Positions 16,329 to 23,834 of a stretch of 64,000 bases of DNA are shown in pieces. Source of the stretch: Acanthopleuribacter pedis (GTDB lineage: Bacteria; Acidobacteriota; Holophagae; Acanthopleuribacterales; Acanthopleuribacteraceae); NCBI RefSeq assembly GCF_017377855.1, contig NZ_JAFREP010000005.1, positions 248,001 through 312,000 on the forward strand, given 5' to 3'. How positions within the stretch are numbered: the first letter of the stretch is position 1; each line of letters opens with the position of its first letter. The notes under the pieces were generated by a model. That model was not told the DNA's origin. It was given only the letters and a program-made list of their open reading frames with translations, and searched no databases. Position numbers and translations under genes: made by a program.

Positions 16329-16715
16329 TCAATGTTGCCAACAAGTGCTCGAACTGGCAGAAGAAACTCTTTTACACCTTGAACCCTTTTTTGTTCTCGC
16401 AACACAACGTCCATCTGAAACTTTCGATTTCTTCTGGGCCGTACTTGCGGGGTTTTTATCAGCTGAGATATTCGATTTGAAGCAAACAGAACATGGATCA
16501 AAGCCCTTTTCTTTCGCTTCTTGCTTGGTTTGAATTATCTTACTTTTCTTTAAATATCTACAACCGTCAGCATGATATTTTTCTCCTGTTTTTGTAATGT
16601 ATACAGTTTGGCTCTTGTCTTTTCCTCCCGTTGCAGAGCTATCTGAACATAAGATCGCAGGGTTGGAAAAAGCTAACAATGCCAAAATCGAAAACATCTT
16701 TGTTAATTGTGACAC
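16329..16715 (-). CDS. Exported Cys/His protein with two small metal-binding-type cassettes
   Basis: 128 residues from a GTG preceded by AGAGGAG. A signal peptide, then an Ada-like or YHS-type cassette (VYITKTGEKYHADGCRYL, GFDPCSVC) and a C-terminal DUF5763-type cassette (RCVARTKKGSRCKR, STCWQH). The first cassette usually occurs attached to secreted nucleases or competence proteins; here it stands alone. It follows the 16731 gene by 15 bp, so the two form an operon. Confidence 0.65.
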   Translation of the reverse strand: MSQLTKMFSILALLAFSNPAILCSDSSATGGKDKSQTVYITKTGEKYHADGCRYLKKSKIIQTKQEAKEKGFDPCSVCFKSNISADKNPASTAQKKSKVSDGRCVARTKKGSRCKRVSSASSSTCWQH

Positions 16716-16730
16716 GTAATTCTCCTCTTT

Positions 16731-17279
16731 CTAGAAGTGAAGCTTAGGGCATCCAGAATGAAGAGTCCTTCCTTCTCTTGCCGCTTGACCTTCTATTTTA
16801 TTTTTTTGAGAGATCATTTTTCCATACACACAATCGAACGAACTATGAAAGACCTTCGATTTTCTTGATGCATAAATTGCATTTTTCTGTTCGGACTTTT
16901 TCTCAACAACCGCAGGGTTCATTTTGAAACTGTTATTCTTTTTAATGTTTTGGCCAAAGAAAAAAGAAAACGCAGTCACAGAAGAGAAAACCACAAAGAC
17001 TAAAAGTGCCGCTCGTATTACCCTGCGGTGCTTTCTTTCTCGCGTTTCCATCTTTTTAATGGCTAAATCATGTAACTGCTCACCCGACATTTTATTGGTA
17101 TCAATATACACGTCATCCATGGTCTGCTGAATCAGTATTCCTCTTTCTTTTTCACTTGCTGTGCTAATTAAGTTTATTTTCTCTTTGGTTTTCGTTAAAT
17201 AAAACCAGTAAAGAACCACAGCTAACGCAGCCATCAGGCTAATCGGACCCGTTACCATTGAGACGATGCTTACATCCAT
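16731..17279 (-). CDS. Two-helix membrane protein with C-terminal Cys/His cassette
   Basis: 182 residues; GAGGA precedes the ATG. Helices at about 10-29 and 88-108, a cytoplasmic helical loop between them, and an external tail with YASRKSKVFHSSFDCVYGK ... GRTLHSGCPK, a His/Cys arrangement related in style to the cassette of the downstream gene. First gene of a probable two- or three-gene operon. No family recognised. Confidence 0.6.
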   Translation of the reverse strand: MDVSIVSMVTGPISLMAALAVVLYWFYLTKTKEKINLISTASEKERGILIQQTMDDVYIDTNKMSGEQLHDLAIKKMETRERKHRRVIRAALLVFVVFSSVTAFSFFFGQNIKKNNSFKMNPAVVEKKSEQKNAIYASRKSKVFHSSFDCVYGKMISQKNKIEGQAAREGRTLHSGCPKLHF

Positions 17280-17367
17280 TCCTCAAACCATCCCTATTGA
17301 TTCGAAAACCGCTCGGGCGGGTAGCTGAGTACCCCGCCCTTAAAGGACTGTCATTTGGCAAGAATGG

Positions 17368-17688
17368 CTATCTGTAACCATTTCGGCGCGCGTTGCTTTC
17401 ACAGTCCACTCTGTTGGAGTAGCCTTCTGTTGAAGAACCGACAATCTGGCCGTTTTGTGCGATTCTTCTCCACCGCCACTTACCTGCATTATCCTTATAA
17501 AATTCCCACCTATCGGTAGACCCTGTCGTTAAAGACTCTTGATATCCATGGCGACGGGCATTTGAGACACAGCTACTTTTGCTTTTATAGCCTTCCGAAG
17601 ACGCTCCAACAATGTTCCCGTTGGGCGCGGTTCTTCGCCAACGCCATTCACCCTTCCTGTCCTGGTAGAACTCCCATTTGTCGTTCAA
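17368..17688 (-). CDS. Tandem DUF1508 (YegP-like) protein
   Basis: 106 residues from a TTG with GGAG 7 bp upstream. Two repeats: KWEFYQDRKGEWRWRRTAPN ... EGYKSKSSCVSNARRHGY and RWEFYKDNAGKWRWRRIAQN ... EGYSNRVDCESNARRNGY. This is the DUF1508/UPF0339 repeat, a small beta-rich domain of unknown function, usually present in two copies as here. Confidence 0.85.
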   Translation of the reverse strand: MNDKWEFYQDRKGEWRWRRTAPNGNIVGASSEGYKSKSSCVSNARRHGYQESLTTGSTDRWEFYKDNAGKWRWRRIAQNGQIVGSSTEGYSNRVDCESNARRNGYR

Positions 17689-18115
17689 TAGGTTTCTCCA
17701 AATTTTTTGATTAAAGGATCATTTCAACCTTTTCTTGCGAAATTGGTACCGATATAGGGCCAAAAATTCTCACGTTTACATGGAAAAACTTATCAAGCTA
17801 TTTGCTCCCAAACAGTTAGGCTAAATTGACTGTCTCAAATTCTGGTCGTTCCAAGAAAACAGTCCTTCCTTGGGAAATTTAAATCGAATCAGACCTTATC
17901 TCCTCATGATTGCCTTCGAAAGCGATGAGGACTTTGGGGTATGATTCGGGTGGACATTACGGAGACACCACGGCCTAAGCAGCCAGCTTTCAACTGTTTT
18001 TGGCTGACAGAAACAGGTTCTTCGAAATTCGAGAATCGGACTGTTAACCCCATGCAAAAAAGAACATTCGAACGGGACCGCCATCAAGGTCAGAGCGAAA
18101 CTAGCCGAGGTTGAA
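17689..18115. other. Non-coding spacer
   Basis: No gene, repeat or RNA recognised. Divergent genes on both sides, so promoters for both must lie here. Confidence 0.4.
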
Positions 18116-18961
18116 ATGAAATATTTCCTTCACTTTTTTTTGTTCTTGGTTCTGAATGGTGCCAGCACTGAGGTTTTTTCACAGAGTTCATCCAGCAGGC
18201 ACATATACGGTGGAGCTCCCTCTGACGGTCCGATAATCCGAAGAAACGCCTACGTGTTTGAGTATGATCAGGATAAGAAGTCACCACGTTGGGTCGCTTA
18301 CCGCTTGATTGGCGAGTACCGAAAAACCCCGGAGCGAGAAGGGCAATGGGAAAAGTATCGTGACGATGAGAGCATGGAACACGAGCCCAAAAGATCCGAC
18401 TGGCAGGGTGCATATGACGATTCTATACGGAACTATGCCAAGGGACACCTGGCCCCTTTTTTCATTTCGGGCGGCGACCGTGACGGCGACGGGCTTCTGG
18501 CAGATGGACCAGATGAAGACCTCGACGTTGACGATCCTGATGATGCAAAAACCGTCTACGAGATTAACTACTTCTCAAACTTGGTTCCTCAGGCCCATGA
18601 TTCATTCAATGGTGCGGGAGGGATCTGGAACGGCGTAGAGACCCGGATCAGAGAAACGTTGCTGCCGCGACATGATGAACTTTGGGTGTTCGCAGGACCA
18701 ATATTCGGCCCTGGTGTTTATGATGTGATCGGAGAAGGGGTCCATGTCGCGCCGATGTTCTTCCAAATCGTCATCTGGGAAGAAGAAGGTCAGCCTGTTT
18801 TCGAGGCATATCTGTTGCCACATCACCAGAAGGCCCACGGGGAGATTGAGGATTACCTGGTAAGTATTCGTCATATAGAAGCGATGACCGGGCTCAATTT
18901 TTTCTCAGATCTCAGCCTGGGAGATAAGGAGCGTATTTCTACTTTGCGTTCACCTGAATAA
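18116..18961 (+). CDS. Exported DNA/RNA non-specific endonuclease (NUC1 family)
   Basis: 281 residues; GAGG precedes the ATG. A signal peptide ends near residue 22. Family signatures: RWVAYRLIGEY, catalytic-His motif NYAKGHLAPFF (His111; the usual DRGH is AKGH), INYFSNLVPQAHDSFNG, WNGVETRIRE and WVFAGPIFGPG. An acidic insert at 119-145 contains a DRDGDG stretch and further DLDVDD repeats like a calcium-binding loop, placed between the His motif and the metal-binding Asn region. It likely degrades nucleic acid outside the cell or in the periplasm. Confidence 0.82.
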   Translation: MKYFLHFFLFLVLNGASTEVFSQSSSSRHIYGGAPSDGPIIRRNAYVFEYDQDKKSPRWVAYRLIGEYRKTPEREGQWEKYRDDESMEHEPKRSDWQGAYDDSIRNYAKGHLAPFFISGGDRDGDGLLADGPDEDLDVDDPDDAKTVYEINYFSNLVPQAHDSFNGAGGIWNGVETRIRETLLPRHDELWVFAGPIFGPGVYDVIGEGVHVAPMFFQIVIWEEEGQPVFEAYLLPHHQKAHGEIEDYLVSIRHIEAMTGLNFFSDLSLGDKERISTLRSPE

Positions 18962-19029
18962 TGGCACCTCTTGTTAGGTCACACTGTTTCAGGTAGCCTG
19001 CGCTTGATGTCCTTTTCCATTCCTCCAGC

Positions 19030-19437
19030 TTGAAGATGAATGCCCAGCCAATTCCTTCAGCAATCGCAGCTCACGAAAAAAAACGAAAGGGTATTTTGGC
19101 CTACAACACCGCGATTCTGGATCACTACTTCCTCCACCTGAAGGTTCAAGAAAAGTACAGCGAGGCGGAAGTCCAAGAGACCAGGCGAATACTGGAGACC
19201 TTCGGGAACGATTACCTGATACTGAATAGCGAAAGCCTCATCGTGGAAGGAGCGATGGAGATTTGGCCCTTCGTTTGGTGGTTCCAAGAAAAGTTGATCG
19301 GTGAGAAGCCAAGTAAGAAGCATGTGCGCGATATCCTTCGCAAGTTCTTTCACTTCATCATCGATGACTTTTCTATACTGGGTAACTCACCTTATACCGA
19401 GCTCCAGAAGGCCGCTACGCACTGTCGATCACGGTAA
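19030..19437 (+). CDS. Unknown protein, possibly truncated
   Basis: 135 residues from a TTG (ATG two codons later). Helical, with Trp/Phe-rich middle (MEIWPFVWWFQEKL) and DILRKFFHFIIDDFSILG. The spacing of helices resembles an integrase core-binding domain, but I cannot support that. The gene ends abruptly in front of the repeat region, so it may be a 5' fragment of a longer gene. Confidence 0.4.
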   Translation: MKMNAQPIPSAIAAHEKKRKGILAYNTAILDHYFLHLKVQEKYSEAEVQETRRILETFGNDYLILNSESLIVEGAMEIWPFVWWFQEKLIGEKPSKKHVRDILRKFFHFIIDDFSILGNSPYTELQKAATHCRSR

Positions 19438-19788
19438 AACAGCGAGGATTGGTGCTCGCACCGCCCCAGGCGAACCAACAGGATCGCGTCTCACTGTATG
19501 AAAGCCGTTTCCCATTTTGTCTAAGAGCCACCGAAAACGCACTGACCAAATGAAGGAATGTAAAAAAAGACCCCTTAAAGGTAAAGGGCTTGTAAGTGAA
19601 CTGGATGTCGCCAATGGGTCGCGAAATTTAAAAAACAAAAGAACAAGTGTAAGTATTCTAGATAATTAGAGCTTCTCGGGCGAGCCCCAACGGGGGCCGC
19701 ACAACCCCATTTTAGGACCATGCTTTGAATGAACGCCGGGCGGAGCACGGCCACTCTGGACGCATCCTGCAGGGATGCAATAATTTAG

Positions 19789-19825
19789 CCCAGGGTACGG
19801 TCATTGAAAATGGCCGCACCCTGGG
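19789..19825. repeat. Long hairpin 1 of the array
   Basis: CCCAGGGT-a-CGG-t-CATT pairs with AATG-g-CCG-c-ACCCTGGG over a GAA loop: one mismatch and one G-T pair in 17 positions. Confidence 0.8.
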
Positions 19826-19954
19826 TGCTTGGGGTTCACGGAGGGTAAAACGCTGAAGGCGTTGACACCAGAGGCGTTGTGGATTAAAACCACCGGTGGT
19901 TGGTTTTGTGGTGCCGGCACCTCCGGCGGCCTACACGACGGGAACCCCAAGGGA

Positions 19955-19993
19955 CCCAGGGTAAATGGTTGTTCTACAACCATTTACCCTGGG
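19955..19993. repeat. Long hairpin 2 of the array
   Basis: CCCAGGGTAAATGGTTGT, loop TCT, exact 18-bp complement. Same CCCAGGGT arm as hairpin 1. Confidence 0.9.
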
Positions 19994-20093
19994 CTGAAAT
20001 CCGTAACACCTTCGGTGTAACCAGTTGTTGTTCGCCTTCGGCTCACGTTTAAAATCAGTTGTGGACCACACACGGCGGTGTGCGTACCCGCTT

Positions 20094-20303
20094 CGGGGTA
20101 CGCCGGGTCAACGTTGGGCCAGACAGGTGGATGGCGGGGAAGGGGTACGCCGGGTCAACGTTGGGCCAGACAGGTGGATGGCGGGGAAGGGGTACGCCGG
20201 GTCAACGTTGGGCCAGACAGGTGGATGGCGGGGAAGAGGTACGCCGGGTCAACGTTGGGCCAGACAGGTGGATGGCGGGGAAGGGGTACGCCGGGTCAAC
20301 GCC
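20094..20303. repeat. 47-bp tandem repeat, four full units plus a partial fifth
   Basis: Units begin at GTACGCCGGGTCAACG, at 20099, 20146, 20193, 20240 and 20287, with exact 47-bp spacing and almost no variation (GAAGAGGT replaces GAAGGGGT in one junction). The first unit grows directly out of the last hairpin of the array. No spacers, so not CRISPR. Confidence 0.9.
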
Positions 20304-20382
20304 CGTCCATAGAGTGAGGGGACGTGTTTACCGGACATCGAACCAACACCCGTTCAACCTGGGTGTCATCAAATCAGCAAGG

Positions 20383-22005
20383 CTAGAAGCCGATGTTTTG
20401 TAGGTTGCTTGGTGGAGCGCCCAAGTAAAAAGCGGTGCGCTCCTTGCGGCGGTTGGCTTCTGCCTCGCCGTCGAGCACCTTGATTGTTTGTTGGTGGAGC
20501 TGTTTGGTTTGCTCCCGGGTGTTGGCGATGCAGGTGATGCCCAACTTGCCGAACTGACTCAGCGAACCAATCATGTGGAAGGCCACCCCGTCTTGCTCGA
20601 CCGTGTGGTAGTGGAGATCGTGGTACACCGCCACGTCGATCAGGTCTTCCGGGCCCATACCCACGTACTGCGGGTCGAGCAGGTTGTCGGTGGCGAGGTA
20701 GTACTTTTCCTGACCGGAATTGGAGACGTAGATGCCTTTTTCCTCGTTGTAATCGCCTTCGATCAGGAACTTCATCATCAGGAACGGGTGGGTGGTGCCA
20801 CCGCGACGCAGGTTGATCTCGATGGCGTAACGCTCGAAGCCGTTGGGGGTTGGCACGACAATGAAATCAACCGCGAACCGGCCGATCACGCCTTTGGTGC
20901 TGAGCACTTGGGCCACCTTGCGGCCGTCTTCCTGCAAGACCTTGCGGTAGTCGCGCCGCGCCGGGAACCAACAGCCCATGAAGACTTGGCCGTTGGGACC
21001 GCCCATGATTTGGTCGTGGGTGGAAATGACCTGGGGTTCGCCGATGGCGTTAACCCGTGCCTGTACCGAGGGGGAATCCTTGTTTTCGCCTTCAATGAAG
21101 GTTTCGACCACGCCGCGTAATTTTCGGAACTGGCTCTCGAAACGCGGCCAGGTTTCGTTTTGGGATTCAAAACGAAGGTTGTTGAGCTGTTGGGCGATGT
21201 GTTGACGGCGATCCTCTTCGTTGGCTTCCCGGTGTTTCTGGATGTCGTCGAAGAAAAACATCGCGTTGCCTTTGCCGGAAAAGCCCTCGTTGAGTTTGAC
21301 CACGGCGCGGCGGATGTCCGGCGTTTTTTGCCAAAGGTCGTCGAGGGCGGTGACGATGTCGTGTTCGTCGCGCAGATCCTCGTGGCCGTAGGGCACGGGA
21401 ATGCCTGCCGATTTGAGGATGCGCCGACAACCGGTTTTGCTGCCGAGGTAGTGAAGCGCGGGGTCGGTGCCGTAGACGGGGATACCCAGACGCACGGCGA
21501 GGGTGCGCTCAAAGGGGGTGGTGTTAAAAACCACCATGTGGGCGCGGTCGCGGTCGCCGATGTACTTGCGCATGCGGTCCATGAGCCAGGGGCTCTCAAG
21601 AATTTTTTGGGTGAGCGGCTTGGGGCTGGTGTCGCCGCAATCGAGCATGATCAGGCGCCGCATGGCGTGGCCGAAGGGGACCCCGGTCAGGAAGTTGAGG
21701 TAGTACTGGGTGATGAGCGGGTGGATGCGGGTGGAGGACACAAAAACAATGCGGGTGCGGGGCCGTTTGAGCAGCATGAGCATGCACAGCAGGCGCTCCT
21801 CGTAAAACATGTGGCCTTCAACTTTGGAAAGCTCGGACTGATCCAAGGAAAGCGAGGGGATCACCACGGTGGTGTGTGGGACACGCCGATCATTGGCGAG
21901 TCGAGAATAGATGTTGGGCAATTTTGCCATCAGGCGATTAAAAACCGCGATTTCTTGGTCGGAACCGGGACATGGAAAGTCCCTGTCGAGCGTCGTGTCC
22001 ACCAT
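20383..22005 (-). CDS. ATP-grasp ligase, PGM1-related
   Basis: 540 residues from the ATG at 22005, which has TGGAGAC upstream; a TTG seven codons earlier has no ribosome binding site. The layout fits ATP-grasp peptide ligases related to pheganomycin ligase PGM1: an N-terminal pre-domain (TTVVIPSLSLDQSELSKVEG), nucleotide-binding parts (RRAVVKLNEGFSGKGNAMFF, VETFIEGE), and catalytic-end residues YAIEINLRRGGTTHPFLMMK. Family members join an amino acid or peptide using ATP. No biosynthetic partner is adjacent, so the product is unknown. Confidence 0.8.
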   Translation of the reverse strand: MVDTTLDRDFPCPGSDQEIAVFNRLMAKLPNIYSRLANDRRVPHTTVVIPSLSLDQSELSKVEGHMFYEERLLCMLMLLKRPRTRIVFVSSTRIHPLITQYYLNFLTGVPFGHAMRRLIMLDCGDTSPKPLTQKILESPWLMDRMRKYIGDRDRAHMVVFNTTPFERTLAVRLGIPVYGTDPALHYLGSKTGCRRILKSAGIPVPYGHEDLRDEHDIVTALDDLWQKTPDIRRAVVKLNEGFSGKGNAMFFFDDIQKHREANEEDRRQHIAQQLNNLRFESQNETWPRFESQFRKLRGVVETFIEGENKDSPSVQARVNAIGEPQVISTHDQIMGGPNGQVFMGCWFPARRDYRKVLQEDGRKVAQVLSTKGVIGRFAVDFIVVPTPNGFERYAIEINLRRGGTTHPFLMMKFLIEGDYNEEKGIYVSNSGQEKYYLATDNLLDPQYVGMGPEDLIDVAVYHDLHYHTVEQDGVAFHMIGSLSQFGKLGITCIANTREQTKQLHQQTIKVLDGEAEANRRKERTAFYLGAPPSNLQNIGF

Positions 22006-22026
22006 GCGCGTCTCCAGATTGTCCAA

Positions 22027-22270
22027 GGCTAATTCATATCGTTAAATATAAAACACTTAGCATTTCTAAAACAACTGCAAGCTGGGAAAACTCGCGATCC
22101 GCGCGGATCGGGTTGATCCGCGATGCGCACGCATGCGTTTTTTTGCGAGATCTTGCGATTGAGTCACAATAACCAAGCCGTTCGAAAAAAGAAACAGAGC
22201 CCTGAAACGGGCGACCTATCCTCGCCGTGTCGCCCCCGGTTCTTCAAGAACGGGGAATGCAAACGGTGGG
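22027..22270. other. Spacer with a 16-bp palindrome
   Basis: CGATCCGCGCGGATCG at 22095-22110 is a perfect palindrome, followed by another GATCCGCG. It may be an operator or part of a terminator of the DUF420 gene region. AT-rich sequence at 22035-22060 could carry the promoter of the ligase gene. Confidence 0.4.
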
Positions 22271-22723
22271 TTAAAGACGGTTGGCCATGCCCCACAAAAT
22301 AATGGTAGCGGTGAACAAGCCACAAAGCGCGGATGCGATACAGGCGCGGCCGAGTTTACCGTGTAAGCGGCGCTGCTTCTGGTGCACATCTGAAACGGAA
22401 TCGCCGGTGAGGGAGGTTCTGAACGTGTGGGCGAGCCATCGCGCCCAGCCGCCGGTTAACAACATCAGCGCAATAAAGGTTTCGTGGATGTACAAAGTAT
22501 AGAGATAAAAAGGGGTCCAGTTGGTTTTGTCCTCACGACCTAGCACGATGACCTTCACCACGTAGGAAACGACAAAAAAGAGGATGAGGTTAATCGCGGC
22601 GCCCATCTTTTGTTTGTGGGCTTGAATGTCGCCGGCGATGATGTTGCGCCAACCGAGAATGGCGAAGAAAACGGCGGTTGTGGTTAAAAGGTAGGCGTAA
22701 CCCCAAAACATTAAGTTCATCAT
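22271..22723 (-). CDS. DUF420 membrane protein, possibly frameshifted at the 5' end
   Basis: From MMNLMFWGYAYLLTTTAVFF the protein (150 residues) matches DUF420: GWRNIIAGDIQAHKQKMGAA, SYVVKVIVLG, YTLYIHETFIALMLLTGG, RRLHGKLGRACIASALCGLF; four helices, with His residues as in relatives near cytochrome-oxidase assembly genes. The same frame runs on to an ATG at 22834 but gives an unnatural Cys/Ser-rich stretch there. In another frame an ATG at 22856 gives a natural hydrophobic start (MIQRCFEFVLLGTVLSFVLW). A frameshift at about 22745-22775 would join the two. Confidence 0.65.
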   Translation of the reverse strand: MMNLMFWGYAYLLTTTAVFFAILGWRNIIAGDIQAHKQKMGAAINLILFFVVSYVVKVIVLGREDKTNWTPFYLYTLYIHETFIALMLLTGGWARWLAHTFRTSLTGDSVSDVHQKQRRLHGKLGRACIASALCGLFTATIILWGMANRL

Positions 22724-22976
22724 GCGAAACGCAAACTCCAAGTGTGTGATCCTGATGTCGGACCAACAAGATGAGAGCAACCATAGCATTGAACACCCAT
22801 AAAACGAAGGACAGGACTGTGCCCAATAAAACAAACTCGAAACACCGCTGAATCATCTTAATTTTTTAGCTGGGTTAACGCGTGTGGCAAGGTGGAAGCT
22901 TTTGGCTTTAATTGACTTGGTAAAAGGAGTCGCGTTGCTTCCCCGGCGAGCCCGGCCCGGACATTTTTTGATGGGG

Positions 22977-23447
22977 TTAGGTCGCGTCCGTCATTTTTTC
23001 CAAGACCACATAGGCGTTGTATTCCTCGACCTCGAACTCCAGAATACAGCGGTTATCGGCGGGGGTCAGATAATCAAGTGGTTGCTTGATAATATGTGGC
23101 AAACCAATCAACATATCCATTTTTTGCGGGGCCAGAATGGTTTGAATATGGCCGGCGGCGGTGTTGCACACTTCTTTATTGAAGTCCGCGAACAAGGCCG
23201 GGGTTAGGTCGGCCCCGCCGGAGGCTGCATCGAAAAAGCTGCCGACCTGGTCGTTGGTAAGCATCAACACGAACCGGAACGCGAGGGGTTCGGGCATGTC
23301 AATGTAAACCGCGGTAAGGCCGTCCGTGTCGCCGGTAAACGCGCTGAGAACGCGGTAACTAAAGACCTGTGCAAAAGCCAGTCCTTCAAAGGAATCGGTC
23401 AGGGCTTTTTGCAGTGCTTGGTGGGTGATTTCCTGCTGAATGTCCAT
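22977..23447 (-). CDS. cheX: CheX-like chemotaxis phosphatase
   Basis: 156 residues. CheC/CheX-type signature FNKEVCNTAAGHIQTIL contains the Glu and Asn that attack phospho-CheY in the family; the rest (QEITHQALQKALTDSFEGLAF at the start, FEVEEYNAYVVLEKM at the end) fits the CheX fold. It is expected to dephosphorylate the response regulator encoded 3 bp upstream. Last gene of a four-gene unit. Confidence 0.78.
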   Translation of the reverse strand: MDIQQEITHQALQKALTDSFEGLAFAQVFSYRVLSAFTGDTDGLTAVYIDMPEPLAFRFVLMLTNDQVGSFFDAASGGADLTPALFADFNKEVCNTAAGHIQTILAPQKMDMLIGLPHIIKQPLDYLTPADNRCILEFEVEEYNAYVVLEKMTDAT

Positions 23448-23450
23448 GGC

Positions 23451-23834
23451 TTAGTCCTCGAAAACACGGGTTTCTTTCACGGCTTTATTAAGCGTCGCGG
23501 GGGAGATGGGTTTGCTGACGACGAAATTGGCGCCGTACTTCATAAAGGTTTCGCGATTGTCTTTGTTGGCGGCGCTGGAAATGATGATGACCGGGATGGT
23601 GTTGAATTTGGGCGAGGCTTTCAAGCGGCGGATAAACTGGTAACCGTCCATTACCGGCATGTTCATGTCCGTGACAATCAGGTCGTAGGGATGCTGCTTT
23701 AAGGCTTCCAGGGCTTCGCCCCCGTGTTTGGCCTCGGTAAATTCGGCGCCGGCACAACCGACAATTTCCAAATACTGGCGGATGATCATGCGCGCGGCCA
23801 GGGAGTCGTCAACAATGAGTACGCGTTTGGTCAT
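23451..23834 (-). CDS. CheY-like single-domain response regulator
   Basis: 127 residues, receiver domain only. Acidic pocket VLIVDDS, phospho-acceptor Asp in LIVTDMNMPVMDG, Ser in VIIISSAA and Lys in VVSKPIS are all present. The ATG overlaps the TGA of the HDOD gene (ATGA). It probably links an unseen CheA-type kinase to the motor or to the HDOD protein, with CheX resetting it. Confidence 0.93.
   Translation of the reverse strand: MTKRVLIVDDSLAARMIIRQYLEIVGCAGAEFTEAKHGGEALEALKQHPYDLIVTDMNMPVMDGYQFIRRLKASPKFNTIPVIIISSAANKDNRETFMKYGANFVVSKPISPATLNKAVKETRVFED

Larger units (their letters stand above)
19690..20105. repeat. Dense, nested hairpin array
   Basis: At least ten short stems in about 415 bp: GCCCC-aacg-GGGGC, GCATCC-tgca-GGGATGC, AACGC-tgaag-GCGTT, AACCACC-gg-TGGTT, GCCGG-cacct-CCGGC, ACACC-ttc-GGTGT, GCC-ttc-GGC, CACAC-ggcg-GTGTG and TACCC-gcttc-GGGGTA, among them two long stems with the same CCCAGGGT arm (19789-19825 and 19955-19993). 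CTTGGGGTTC (19828-19837) pairs with GAACCCCAAG (19942-19951), so the long stems flank a closing helix and the middle becomes a multibranched structure. It looks like a REP-type or structured-RNA element. I recall similar CCCAGGGT-armed sequences in other environmental bacteria. Confidence 0.75.
19438..20382. other. 945-bp non-coding region with structured repeats
   Basis: Contains a dense hairpin array (about 19690-20105) and a 47-bp tandem repeat (about 20094-20303), listed separately. The frames that stay open across it are by-products of the repeats. Confidence 0.7.

Noticed and set aside
20094..20303. CRISPR array
   Set aside because: The units are contiguous with no variable spacers and no cas genes are nearby.
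20025..20403. Long open frames across the 47-bp repeats
   Set aside because: All three frames are open only because of the repeat period; the proteins are repeat translations without ribosome binding sites.
21160..22032. 290-residue plus-strand frame
   Set aside because: Antisense to the ATP-grasp gene, whose motifs are unambiguous.
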